From: Prevotellaceae bacterium
Lineage (GTDB): Bacteria; Bacteroidota; Bacteroidia; Bacteroidales; Bacteroidaceae
Assembly: GCA_029219385.1 (NCBI GenBank)
Contig: JAQXTH010000034.1
Span: forward strand, 1 to 64,000
Direction: 5' to 3'
Length of the DNA stretch: 64,000 nt
Positions within the stretch are counted from its first letter, which is position 1; each line of letters opens with the position of its first letter. A program made the translations under genes and the position numbers. Under the pieces are notes generated by a model. That model searched no databases. It was not told the origin of the DNA and saw nothing but the letters and a program-made list of their open reading frames with translations. Below, piece by piece: positions 22,368 to 33,400 of this stretch.

Positions 22368-22541
22368 CAAAATATATTACCAAATCATTATATTTTTATC
22401 ACTAAAAACGCCTTTCTATTCAAACCTTAACCACAACCGAATAAAAATGCGCTCCAACGCTATTGCACTCACTTGATTTCCACCACTTTTTTGCCACGCT
22501 GTCAGTGACGCAAAATATGGTTAATCATGAATGTTACTCTT

Positions 22542-24005
22542 TTATTTCACAAGCGGAAAATCGTCGGTGCGAAACGGCACAACGGGCAAACCGTAGACCG
22601 ACTTGAGATTGCCCTTGGCAAAGGGTTTGTAGCAATATCTCACGGCAATGGGTTCTTTCACCTCCGATGCCTCCACGCTGACCCGACTGCCCGAAGTCCC
22701 GACGCGAGCCTTGTGGAACACACTATCGGGGCCACAAATCTCAAAGCCCTCAATCCTCACGTTGCGGTCAAAACCCTCGGCGGCATCATTAAAGTCTATC
22801 ATCGCCTTACTGCCCTCAATGGTCATCGACTTGAAAGTGGGATTTTTACATGCCACACCCTCTATGCCGTATGCTTCTGCCAATGCCCAATAACAAAGAC
22901 GGTCGCCCACCTCTTTTTTCATCGAGGGGTGAATCTGCCAATACTCATAATCGGCCACAAGGTCGTTGGTCGAAACCATGCCCATGTTGGGCAACATCGA
23001 CTGGGCCTTGAGTTGCTGCTCACGCAATAGGCACGACATAATCGGTGGTTTCACCCACCAATATTCAAACGGACAAATCTCTACATAATAAAACGGCAAA
23101 TCACCCATCGCCCAACGCTTGCGCCACTCACCGACCATGTTGACAAAACGCTCGGCATACCTCTCACACTGATATGAAACATTGGCCTCGCCTTGATACC
23201 AAAGGAAACCCTTTATGCCATAACCCACAAAAGGGTGAATCATGCCGTTATAAAACACCAACGGCAGATCGCGCTGTATGTTGTAGGCAGGCTTCACCTT
23301 GCCGACTTGGTCAAACACGGCTTCGCCAAGATCTATGTCTTTATAGCCCTCAAGCAACTCGCGAGGAGTCCAGCCCTCCACGCGCGTTGCCCCAAGCGAA
23401 CTGTTTATCAACCCCACGGGACAACCAAGAGCCTCCTGCAACCTTATGCCAAAGAAATAAGCCACCGCACAAAACGACGCTGCCGACTTGGGGTTGCAGT
23501 CTTCCCACCTCACCGTCACAGTGTCGGTGGGCACTTTTTGGGGCGAAGTCGGCACGGTGACAAACCTTATCTTGCCGGCATATCGACCCGACAAAGAGAT
23601 ATAATCGTTAGACCCTGCTGTGGGACAACCGGCAAAGCCCTTGAGAGGCATTTCCATGTTGCTCTGTCCCGAAGCAAACCAAACCTCACCTATCAAGACA
23701 TCGTTGATAACAATTTTTTCCTTGCCACAAGCAATCTCCACACTACCCGGCTCAAAGGTGGCACGCGGTGTCTTCAACTTTGTCTGCCAGCGTCCCGTGT
23801 TGTCTGCCACACACTTGGAGCGCACACCCCACGAAGCCTTGACCGTCACCGCCTGACGGGCCTCTGCCCATCCCCAGACATTCACCTCTTCTTGTTGCTG
23901 CAAAACCATACCGTCGCCAAACAACGGGCCCACCGACAAACGAGCTTCTGCCACACAAACCGACAACAATGCTACTGCACACGCCAAAATATTTTTCATA
24001 TTCAT
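22542..24005 (-). CDS. Sialate O-acetylesterase (SGNH/GDSL-like)
   Basis: GPLFGDGMVLQQQEEVNVWGWA, IGEVWFASGQSNMEMPL, GLINSSLGATRVEGWTP, GFLWYQGEANV. Confidence 0.92.
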   Translation of the reverse strand: MNMKNILACAVALLSVCVAEARLSVGPLFGDGMVLQQQEEVNVWGWAEARQAVTVKASWGVRSKCVADNTGRWQTKLKTPRATFEPGSVEIACGKEKIVINDVLIGEVWFASGQSNMEMPLKGFAGCPTAGSNDYISLSGRYAGKIRFVTVPTSPQKVPTDTVTVRWEDCNPKSAASFCAVAYFFGIRLQEALGCPVGLINSSLGATRVEGWTPRELLEGYKDIDLGEAVFDQVGKVKPAYNIQRDLPLVFYNGMIHPFVGYGIKGFLWYQGEANVSYQCERYAERFVNMVGEWRKRWAMGDLPFYYVEICPFEYWWVKPPIMSCLLREQQLKAQSMLPNMGMVSTNDLVADYEYWQIHPSMKKEVGDRLCYWALAEAYGIEGVACKNPTFKSMTIEGSKAMIDFNDAAEGFDRNVRIEGFEICGPDSVFHKARVGTSGSRVSVEASEVKEPIAVRYCYKPFAKGNLKSVYGLPVVPFRTDDFPLVK

Positions 24006-24061
24006 AGCACACTATCTTTAAGCTTAAATCATTATCTGCAAGAGCAATTTTTTCAGAGGTC

Positions 24062-27000
24062 TTATCTTACCTCCACTTTAGTTCCATTGATTACATACAA
24101 ACCTCTCACAAGCCTTATCAACCGCCCGGCCTCGGCATATCCGTTAAATACATCGGTGCCGTCGGTGGCTGTGATCCTCACTTCTGTGGGTTTGGTTATC
24201 CTGACCCCTCCGGCTTCAATTGCAAAGACAGCCGAAGTGTCAAACGTCTCAACATCATCAACGGCATCGGGATCGTCAGCCACAATGTATTCAAACGGCA
24301 AACACATCAGTTTGAAAGACTCGATTGCCACAACTCTACTATTTGTCATGTTGAAGATCACGCCCAACGAAACGGTGGAGGCATCTTCCATCACGTCGAA
24401 TGTCATTTCCTTGTCGTAGAGCAAACCATAGCCGAGCGCATCAGCCAAACGAGCATTGCCCACAAGCGTGTCGCCCTCGTTTGCCACTAAGTAACTGCCC
24501 GACTCAGAAAATGCCGCATTGGGTTCTATGCAAAGCCTGTAGCGTCCGGCTGGCAGGGTGACGGTCTGATAAACGCGGTGGTCGCTGATTGAATTGGCAA
24601 AGCCCATATCGCCCGTGGTGCAAATGAAATCACTGTTGAAATAGGTATCTACATGCACTCCGGTGGTCACCTCGTTTTCGGTCACTGCATTTTCCACCAC
24701 CCACGAAGATTTGCTTGTCTCTGTCTCCAACTCATAGTAGCGCGACACATAATTTGTTGAATTGATGCTGCGAGAAGTGTGTAGGAACGGAGCCTTATAG
24801 TTGGTGAGGTAATCGTCGGTCACATCTGCCTCGACAGCCTTTTCGCCAAAGTCGAGCGTGAAGACACCGAGCGAAGACATCCAAGCATCGCCGTCGGGAC
24901 CGAAGTCAAGACGTGTGGCCAAGTATTCCGCGTCGGTCTTTGACTCCACGTTGCCCGAAGTCTGGTTGAAATCATAATACATCACAAGCGAGCCGTGGGT
25001 TTTCATCGAGTCGGGATTAGCAACCGGTCGGTTGCAAGTCTCCTGCAACTCATCGAGAGAGAGAGACTTGCCCCAGAATTTAAACTCGTCTATCATGCCC
25101 TCAAACGGACTGTCGGCCGAACCCATGGTGATGTTGCCGCCCCACGCCGGCGACGTGAGCGACAAACGGCTCGACGGACGAGAAAAGACCTCTCCATCGC
25201 GATAGAACACCACCGTGCCCGACTTGCAGGTGACTGCATAATGATGCCATTCGTTTGAAATCACATAACCCTCGCCCGAAGCCACGCTCTTGTTGTTGAC
25301 CGACAAAGTAGTCTCACCATTGGCGGCAGTGGTCATGCTAAACACTCCATCGTCGCTATACATATTGGCCGCACCCTCGCATTTATATGGGAAAAGCCAA
25401 TAGTCTATGGTGTAGGCCTTGGAAGGAGCACCCATAGGACTTTTAAAGACAATTCGCTCACTGCCACCGCCAAAATGAAGACCATTGCCCGGGTCGGCAT
25501 TGCTCACCATAAAGGCACGCTTTTGCGTGGCTGTCGAAGTGCCGATGTTATTGGTAACAGTCAATGTCACATCATACACTCCGGGAGCCTTGGGAACATA
25601 AGCATAGTTCTTGCCGTTGATGGCCACGTTGTGGCGATCGTTGCTCACGGTCCACAACCATTTGGTCGGTTCATATTTTGAATTATCGGTAAGAGCGACC
25701 TTTTCTCCAAGTATTATTGAGGCGGGAGTTACGCTGAAGTCTACTATCGGCATGGCGTTTGTCACCCTCACATATTTGGTGACCGAGGCAGAGCCCGCTT
25801 CGTTTGTCACCGTCAGCGTAACAGGATGCATGCCCGTCTCAAGATACGAGGCCGAGGTATTGGTCGTTGTGGCCGTCTCTGTCTCGGTGCCCGGCATTGT
25901 CCAACGATAAGAGAGGTTGTCGCCCACCGAGCGATTTATGAGACTCACCTTGTCGCCTGCCACCACGCTGTCGACCGACAGTTCAAAGTCTGCCACCGGC
26001 ATGGGCTGTGGATTAACGGTCAACTGCTTGGAAACCTCAACCATATTGTCGCTTGCGTCATAAGCCTTGAGAGTAACAGTATAGGTGCCGGCCTTGTTAA
26101 ACATAAATTCGGGCACCACACCCTCGGGCGCAGAAACCACAGCCCCGGGGGCACTCCATGCTGTCTTTGTTGCGCCAAACGGAATTTCAACAACGGGAGT
26201 CACCGTCTCACCGACACAGACCTCTGCTTTTTCAAAAGCAAAGTTCAAACCTTCGAGTGATGTCGTGCCATCGTCAAACAGTGCAGCATCTTCCAACACC
26301 TTGCAACCTTCCAGCCCCGTTATGTCGACATCGCGACCGGCGGCACAATCGGGCAATATGGTCCGATCGCCACGAACAACGGAAGCCATGTTGAAACACG
26401 TCAAGAGATGAGGCTGAGTGGCAGGATTTTTCACACGCTTGTGCATTGTCGACTTGATCTCGTCAACCGTGCGACAACAATCCCAAATGCGAAACTCATC
26501 AATTTTACCATTAAATTTATAATAACTGTCGCCTATCATGAAATTTGAAATCGGGGCCAGACCCGAATAGGCAGAAGATGTGAGCACATTTTTCTTCACA
26601 CCATTCACATAGAGCGTCATCACATTGCTCTTGATTGTGACCGCCACATGGGTCCATGTGTTGACGGGCAATAAACCCGAAGTTGAAGTAATGCGGTCTG
26701 AGCCTGTGTTCCAGCCCACATAGATATTTCCACTGCTCGTGGTATGAAACAAGAATGTGCCCCACCCAAAGCCAATCTGCTGATTATAGTTGGTTGTGGA
26801 ATATGGGTTTATCCAAAATTCTATGGTTGCATCGTGCAATTCCTTGGGCACGGCATTATTGATTGTGATGCCATTGCCTACCAACTCCAATACTTTATTG
26901 TTGCCCTCATCCATAGGCTTGATGTTATAGACCTCATTGCTTCGGGCCGACTCGTTGATTTCTTCACCATATTTATATATCGCACTCACACTATATGGAC

Positions 27001-28621
27001 CTACCTCCATGTCGCTGACATCATAGGTCAATGTTGCAGCATCGAGTTCGGCAATCTTTTCTTTATCCTTATAAACAGCATATCCTTTGAGCGGCATGTT
27101 AGATTTTTTAGGAGACTGCCACGATAGAGTCTTGCCTGCCAACGACAGATTGAGAGGCTTGTATATCTGCTCGCCCGGCACGATAACACTTATCATCGTT
27201 GTTTTGCCCCTGTTGAGAACTGCCACCGTGTCTATTCTAAACGGTATCTCAATGCCGTCGCGCTCAAATTCATAGTCAAGAATAGAGGCCTTGTAGATAT
27301 TGCCCTTGCCCAAAGCCGAATATTTTGTGGTGATATAGAAGAAGTATTTCAGCGGTTTGGTGCGGTCGTATTGCTCGGTGAGGTCTGTGAGGTCATAACC
27401 CAACTCCATAGGTTCGTGGTGGTAGCCATCCACCCAACGACCCAACATGGGAATGTCATTGCTGCCCGTCTTGCCGGTACCCGTATAGTTGAAATGGGCA
27501 AACGAGGTGCCAAAATCGGGATTTGTGGCCGAGGTGTCTTGCGAAATGCCCGCCCACATGCAAATCTCGGGACGACGGTTGTAGTCCATCAACAATTTGA
27601 TTGTGCGCAACGGACGATAGTCTTTGCGAGGGTGATAAAACGCCGGATCCCATGTTGAGCCCGACAATCCCACACAATAGGTATTGGCATAGGGACAATA
27701 AATCAAGCCGGCATCACACCAGTTGCCCCACGAATTGGCGATAATCCATGCACCGGTCTCACCCTTTTCCTTTTCACCCACCACGCCGTTGCTGTCGAGG
27801 TCAAACTCCACACGGTCGTCATAGCCCACCACCGTCATGGCGTGGTTGTATTTCGGTCCCCATGTGGTCACATAATGACGGCCAATCACTCCGGCCTCTT
27901 CGTTGGCAGGAGTTTTTGGAAAAAGCGTATATTCCGGACCGGCCGCAACACCTATCACAAACACACCACCCGCTCCGAAACTCTCGTCGCCACAGTGATT
28001 CCACAGCCAGTCTTTTGCCATTTCAAAACCCTCGGGAGTGTCGAGAGGATACTGAAATTTTCCCATCGAGCGGGCACGATTAAACATCGCACTATACCAC
28101 TTGTCGTAGCCCTGCATCCAACCCACGTCTTTCTCTTCGGTGTCTTGAAGACCAAAATAGCGCGAATAGGTCTGCCCACCATAGACCGTGACGCTCGGAA
28201 TACCGTTTTTCTGAGCCATCACACTCTCGGGACAACTGTTGCTGCAGGTGAGCCAGGTGAAGTGGGAGGGCAGTTGATAGTCGGTGTTGTGCTTGCCATC
28301 GCGCTTGTAGTATGAATTTAATTCATAGCATAGCATATAGGCTACATTTGCCGACGAGCCACACGACCCACCGCTCTGATTGAATATAGGTGGAAAGAAA
28401 TCGGTCGCCTGGTTATTGACATGGTCGGGGCGCAAATCACGCGATGAGCCCGACTTGGCCACACCGTCTGCCCCTCGCCTTGCCCCAACAGAATAGTCTA
28501 TCGGGATATTCCTAAAAAACTCATACAAACCTCTGTCTTCAACCTCAAACGACTGAGACCAACCACCGTTGCACAAAAGCAACATTGCTGCCAAAATCAC
28601 ATAGAAATGCAAATGCTTCAT
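24062..28621 (-). CDS. Giant secreted papain-like cysteine peptidase with LamG and PKD domains and T9SS-like C-terminus (paralog 3)
   Basis: FNQSGGSCGSSAN (Cys), YNHAMTVVGYDD (His), AWIIANSWGNWC (Asn); IEFWINPYS..., YTIDYWLFPY...; C-terminus VRGLYVINGTKVEVR. Start moved from 28648 to ATG 28621 (MKHLHFYV) because a -7-like element overlaps 28648. Confidence 0.85.
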   Translation of the reverse strand: MKHLHFYVILAAMLLLCNGGWSQSFEVEDRGLYEFFRNIPIDYSVGARRGADGVAKSGSSRDLRPDHVNNQATDFFPPIFNQSGGSCGSSANVAYMLCYELNSYYKRDGKHNTDYQLPSHFTWLTCSNSCPESVMAQKNGIPSVTVYGGQTYSRYFGLQDTEEKDVGWMQGYDKWYSAMFNRARSMGKFQYPLDTPEGFEMAKDWLWNHCGDESFGAGGVFVIGVAAGPEYTLFPKTPANEEAGVIGRHYVTTWGPKYNHAMTVVGYDDRVEFDLDSNGVVGEKEKGETGAWIIANSWGNWCDAGLIYCPYANTYCVGLSGSTWDPAFYHPRKDYRPLRTIKLLMDYNRRPEICMWAGISQDTSATNPDFGTSFAHFNYTGTGKTGSNDIPMLGRWVDGYHHEPMELGYDLTDLTEQYDRTKPLKYFFYITTKYSALGKGNIYKASILDYEFERDGIEIPFRIDTVAVLNRGKTTMISVIVPGEQIYKPLNLSLAGKTLSWQSPKKSNMPLKGYAVYKDKEKIAELDAATLTYDVSDMEVGPYSVSAIYKYGEEINESARSNEVYNIKPMDEGNNKVLELVGNGITINNAVPKELHDATIEFWINPYSTTNYNQQIGFGWGTFLFHTTSSGNIYVGWNTGSDRITSTSGLLPVNTWTHVAVTIKSNVMTLYVNGVKKNVLTSSAYSGLAPISNFMIGDSYYKFNGKIDEFRIWDCCRTVDEIKSTMHKRVKNPATQPHLLTCFNMASVVRGDRTILPDCAAGRDVDITGLEGCKVLEDAALFDDGTTSLEGLNFAFEKAEVCVGETVTPVVEIPFGATKTAWSAPGAVVSAPEGVVPEFMFNKAGTYTVTLKAYDASDNMVEVSKQLTVNPQPMPVADFELSVDSVVAGDKVSLINRSVGDNLSYRWTMPGTETETATTTNTSASYLETGMHPVTLTVTNEAGSASVTKYVRVTNAMPIVDFSVTPASIILGEKVALTDNSKYEPTKWLWTVSNDRHNVAINGKNYAYVPKAPGVYDVTLTVTNNIGTSTATQKRAFMVSNADPGNGLHFGGGSERIVFKSPMGAPSKAYTIDYWLFPYKCEGAANMYSDDGVFSMTTAANGETTLSVNNKSVASGEGYVISNEWHHYAVTCKSGTVVFYRDGEVFSRPSSRLSLTSPAWGGNITMGSADSPFEGMIDEFKFWGKSLSLDELQETCNRPVANPDSMKTHGSLVMYYDFNQTSGNVESKTDAEYLATRLDFGPDGDAWMSSLGVFTLDFGEKAVEADVTDDYLTNYKAPFLHTSRSINSTNYVSRYYELETETSKSSWVVENAVTENEVTTGVHVDTYFNSDFICTTGDMGFANSISDHRVYQTVTLPAGRYRLCIEPNAAFSESGSYLVANEGDTLVGNARLADALGYGLLYDKEMTFDVMEDASTVSLGVIFNMTNSRVVAIESFKLMCLPFEYIVADDPDAVDDVETFDTSAVFAIEAGGVRITKPTEVRITATDGTDVFNGYAEAGRLIRLVRGLYVINGTKVEVR

Positions 28622-28645
28622 CTTTATATAGTTTTTATTTTGCCC

Positions 28646-28653
28646 CAAAGTTA
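28646..28653 (-). promoter_or_regulatory. Bacteroidetes -7 element (TAACTTTG) upstream of protease paralog 3
   Basis: TAACTTTG on the minus strand 25 nt upstream of ATG 28621; -33 element not obvious. Confidence 0.5.
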
Positions 28654-28815
28654 AACATTACTCATCATTCACACCACAAAAACACCCCCAAAAAAAGCTT
28701 TTCACACAAAAAGCCTCCCAACACGACCTTTCCTACCACCCTCCAAAAAAACAGCAAAACGTCACAAAAATCACGCAAACGGACTTAAAAAAATTTTGAA
28801 CGGACTTAAAGTTGT

Positions 28816-28903
28816 ATCTCCGGCCGGAGATACTAGTATTTTCGGGCGAAGATACTAAGATTTCCGGCCGGAAATACTAAGATTTTCGGCCGGGAATAAA
28901 TCG
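28816..28903. repeat. 4 x 22-bp tandem repeat with internal palindromes (consensus ATTTTCGGCCGGAAATACTAAG)
   Basis: Units atctccggccggagatactagt / attttcgggcgaagatactaag / atttccggccggaaatactaag / attttcggccgggaataaatcg in exact 22-bp register. Confidence 0.85.
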
Positions 28904-28954
28904 CCAAGTCAACTCGCACAAAAATAAGGGTGCGAAGAAACATAAAAACATTTG

Positions 28955-30400
28955 CTAAAAACCGGCAGCTTTGAGATATTTGCTCTGAGCCACAAGCAGT
29001 TGCGCACGGGCGTCTATCTCGTCGGCATGAGCAGACTGCCACAACGCCCGAGCCTCGAGGTGGTCACTCAGGGTCTCCACTCCCGATTTAAAGGCACTTT
29101 GCGACAATCGCAGGTTTTCTTCTGCCTGCTCAACCGACCGTTGGGCAATGGCAACAGCCTCGACCTGCTCTTTAAGCGTATTATAGGCACCAAACAATTC
29201 GAGCGTCATCTTTTCGCGACTGTCTGCAAGGTCTATTTCTGCCATAAGCACAGAGGTCTTGGCAGAACGTATCTTGCCCCTGCGCTCGCCAAAATGAAAC
29301 AGCGGCACCGAGAGCGTCACCCCAACTCCGGCAGAAAAACTCTCGGCCAGCGGATTATCATAAATCCTCTGAGTGCCATAGAGCGAACCGGTAGCTTCAA
29401 TTGTCATCTTTCCGCCATTGGTATAACCACCCGAAGCAAAGGCTGCCACGCTCGGCAAAAACTCCGAACGCGCAACGGTCAGTTTGCGACGCGCCAACTC
29501 AACATTGTTTTTCATCATGGAATATTCGGGACGCGACAACACTTGCAGACTATCGACCGAAAGGGTCGAAATATCCATTGCTTCCAACCGCGACAAATCG
29601 GGCGTGGCCAACAAGGGTTGAGCGTCGAGTGGTAAACCGACAAGTCTGCACAAATTCATCAAGGCAAGGCCGGAGGCATTTTCCGCCCGGGTTATAGACA
29701 AACGCGCCCTATTGAGATTTACCTCCACTTTCATCAAATCATTGCGCGTGCGCACTCCGTTGCGCACCGCTGACTCCACAATTCTTCTCAACTCAACCAA
29801 AGATGTTTCATACGACTTGGCAACAGCGACCATCTCGCGTGCCTTTAGAGCAAGGGCATAGGCCTCGTCGACCGCCACCCTCACCTCGCTCTCGGCAAGG
29901 CGCATGTTTTCATCTGCCATTTTGCCGGCAATCTGCGCCATGTCGCAACCGGCTGTTATCTTGCCACCCATATATATGGGTTGCACCACCGACATCGAAG
30001 CATTAAACATTTTATGAACATCATACTTCACCGACATGGCAGGAAACTCGGCATATTGTGACAAACCGACCACATTACCTCCACCGTCGGTGAGCAACAG
30101 GGGCACATATCCGCCCGTCGCGGCATTAAAGGAATAAATGGGTAATGGATTGGAGGGCAATCCTATTGTTCCTGAAAGATTGCTGACGGCACCTATTGCA
30201 TTAAGGTCAAACTTGGGCAGAAAATTGGCTTTTGCAGCCAAAAGCTCGTGAGCAGCTTTCTCTCTCTGCACTTTTGCAGACGCAAGCCTACGATTGTGTT
30301 GCAAAGCCATTGAGCGACAGCGATCGAGAGTGAGCGAATCTTGAGCAAAAGCACCGAGTTGCACCGAGGCAACCAGAAGGATTAACAAAATATGTTTCAT
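28955..30400 (-). CDS. TolC family outer membrane efflux protein
   Basis: Signal peptide, LTLDRCRSMALQHNRRL, coiled-coil repeats, VGVTLSVPLFHFGERRGKIRSAK. Confidence 0.9.
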   Translation of the reverse strand: MKHILLILLVASVQLGAFAQDSLTLDRCRSMALQHNRRLASAKVQREKAAHELLAAKANFLPKFDLNAIGAVSNLSGTIGLPSNPLPIYSFNAATGGYVPLLLTDGGGNVVGLSQYAEFPAMSVKYDVHKMFNASMSVVQPIYMGGKITAGCDMAQIAGKMADENMRLAESEVRVAVDEAYALALKAREMVAVAKSYETSLVELRRIVESAVRNGVRTRNDLMKVEVNLNRARLSITRAENASGLALMNLCRLVGLPLDAQPLLATPDLSRLEAMDISTLSVDSLQVLSRPEYSMMKNNVELARRKLTVARSEFLPSVAAFASGGYTNGGKMTIEATGSLYGTQRIYDNPLAESFSAGVGVTLSVPLFHFGERRGKIRSAKTSVLMAEIDLADSREKMTLELFGAYNTLKEQVEAVAIAQRSVEQAEENLRLSQSAFKSGVETLSDHLEARALWQSAHADEIDARAQLLVAQSKYLKAAGF

Positions 30401-33400
30401 TTGTCTGTGTTTTTATTTCTGTCGAACATCAAAGAATAAAGCACCGGGATAAACACCAACGTGATGAGCGTGCCTACAGCCAAGCCGCCCATGATGGTGA
30501 CCGCCAAAGAGCCAAACAGCGAGTCGGAAACAAGAGGCAGCATTCCGAGAATAGTTGTGAGCGAAGCCATTGCCACCGGAAGGAGGCGCGACTTGCTGCT
30601 CTCTATCAACGCCGCGTCGATTGCCTTGCCCGATGACCTCTGCAAGGAGATTTCATCTATCAGCACTATGCCGTTTTTAATCATCATGCCTATCAAACCC
30701 AAAATGCCCACTATAGCCACAAAACCAAACTCCTTGCCCGAGAGCAAAATAGAGGGAAAGACACCCACCACCACAAAGGGTATGCAACAAAAGATTATGG
30801 CAGGGCGACGGAAATCGTTGAACAACATTATCAATATAAGCAGCATTACCACTATCGAGAGCGGAAAGCCCTTGAAGAGATAGCGCGTTGACTGAGTGCT
30901 TGCCTTATATTCTCCCTCCCACGAGAGAGAATAGCCCTCGGGCAGGGATATTGACTCTATTTCTTTAGCGATCGAAGAGCGTGCCTTTTCGGTGGTCACA
31001 CCCGGCATGGGCGAACACTGCAACCGCTGACACCGCTCACCATTGTATCTCGCCACCACCGGCTCTTCCCACACAATGTCGATGCCGTGCGACACCTGCG
31101 AGAGAGGAGTGGAGCTTGTCACCCGGCGAATGATGTCGTCTTTATCCAACTGCCCCGACATGAGGCGACCGACCGTGGCGCGGTCGAAAAGTCCTGCCAC
31201 ATTTGGCACCATGCCAAACACATTGACATTGTCGAGCCGCTCTACCTCGCTCCCCTTGTCGTTGAGACACCTTATATATATATTCTCAGGATGAATGCCG
31301 TTGTAGAACGTGCCAACGGGAATGCCGTCGGTGTATGTCATGAGCGAGAGCGAGACATCCTTGCGCGACAAACCACTTACACGCGCCGCCGCCTGATTAT
31401 AGTCAACCTTGAGCACCGGCACGCGCGGTTCCCAATCGGAAGTGGGCAACCACACCTTGTCGCTGCGCTCCACAATGGCGTATGCCGAGTCGGTGAGCCG
31501 GTGAAGCACCTGCGGATCGGGACCCTTGAAACATATCTCTATGGGATATTTCTTGTACATCAGATTATATCGCTTAATCTTGACGTAGGCATCGGGGAAA
31601 CTGTCGTTGAGCATTCTTTGCAAAGAGTCCATGTCGGCCACAAGAGCATCGGGCGACTTGAAATCTACAATCAATTCACCATACGACAACGAGGGTGTGG
31701 CAACGGAGCGCACCAGATTGTAGCGCGAGGGCGTGCCACCGATTGAGGTGGTGATGTGGGTCACATCGGGGCAACGCCTCAAAATGCGATCCATTTTCTG
31801 CAAATCCTGCTCCACCCTGTCGCTCTTGTTGCTCTCGGGTAGTTTGTATTCGATATAGAGTTGGTCATACTCCATATCGGGAAAGAAGCTTTGCCCTATA
31901 AACGGATAACAGGCAAGTCCGCCGACGAGCAAAAGCAAGGCGACCACCACCACGGTTATTCTATGGGCAAGACAAACTTTCATCAACCTCTCCAAAAAAT
32001 CATAGGCTCTACCACCATACGACTTGCCCTTGCTCAACTTGGGGTGAAGCATTTTGTCGGCCAACAATGGCACATGAACCAATGCCAACAACCAACTCAA
32101 CAACAACGACACGGCTATCACTATAAACAAGTCGTGAACATAGACACCGGCCGTGTCGGGGCTCATGAAAATAGGAAGGAAAGCAAGAATGGCAATGAGC
32201 GTTGCGCCAAGCAGAGGCATGGCCGTCTTGCGACCTATGGCAGTGAGGGCTTCCCGGCGCGTTACTCCTCGCTTGAGGTCTACAAGAATGCCGTCGACAA
32301 TCACTATGGCATTATCCACGAGCATTCCCATGGCTAAAATAAAGGCAGCAAGGGAAACACGCTGAAGCGTGCCATCAAAACCGTTGAGCACCAAAAAAGA
32401 ACCAAACACCGTTACGACAAGAGACGTGCCCAAAATAACACCCGACTTGAAACCCATGAAAAATATCAACACCACCACAACTATCGCCACCGACTCTATC
32501 AGATTAACCAAAAAGGTATAAAGAGAGTCGCCCACGCGCTCAGGCTGAAAAAAGACCTTGTGACACTCCACCCCAATGGGCAGCCGCGAAGACAATTCCT
32601 GAAGTTTTGCCTCGACTTTTTTGCCTACCTTTATTATATCATAGCTGTTGGAACATGCAACGCTTATGCCCAAGGCCCTTTCGCCGTCACGAAACAAGGC
32701 ATTGCGCGTCACCTTTTCAAAGGCGCGCTCCACGTTGGCAATGTCGCCTATGCGCAAGCGGTCGTCGTCGTGGCCGGCAATGAGCATATCGGCAATATCG
32801 TCAACCGTCTTGAAGCGGTCGTCGACAACTACGCGCAACCGGCGCGAGCCATTGTCGAAATATCCGGCATAAGTGGTGGCATTCTGATTGTTGAGAGTCT
32901 GTATCACCTCTGTGGGCAACACTCCGAGGTTGGCCATTTTCTCTTCATCAAGGCTGATATTGATACACTCCGCCCGCTTGCCATAGATGTCAACACGGCT
33001 CACTCCCTCGACAGACAGCATCTCGCGCTTAACCATTTCGGCATAGTCGCTCAACCTGCGGTCGCCAAGCCCGTCACCCGTGAGGGCATAAAACATTCCA
33101 AACACATCGCCAAAATCATCAGACACCATAATAACCTGCGCCCCTGCGGGCAAAGACTGACGAGCATTGTTTATCTTGCGGCGCAAGAGATCCCACTGCT
33201 GCTCTATTTCAGAGTCTTTCACCGTGGGCAACAGTTCTACCGTGATAATGGCCATGTCGGCATACGACAACGATTCCACATGGTCGAGCCGGGGCATTTG
33301 GCGAATGGATTTCTCCAAAGGGTCGACCACCTCAAGTTCTACCCTGTGGGCCGACGCACCCGGATAGGTTGCCACCACCACTGCCTGCTTCACCCTGATT

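Noticed and set aside
23193-24419. Plus-strand 408-aa ORF
   Set aside because: Antisense to the sialate O-acetylesterase and the end of protease paralog 3; no coherent domain.
28816-28903. Possible CRISPR array
   Set aside because: Repeats are directly adjacent with no unique spacers, only four units, and no cas genes in the window.
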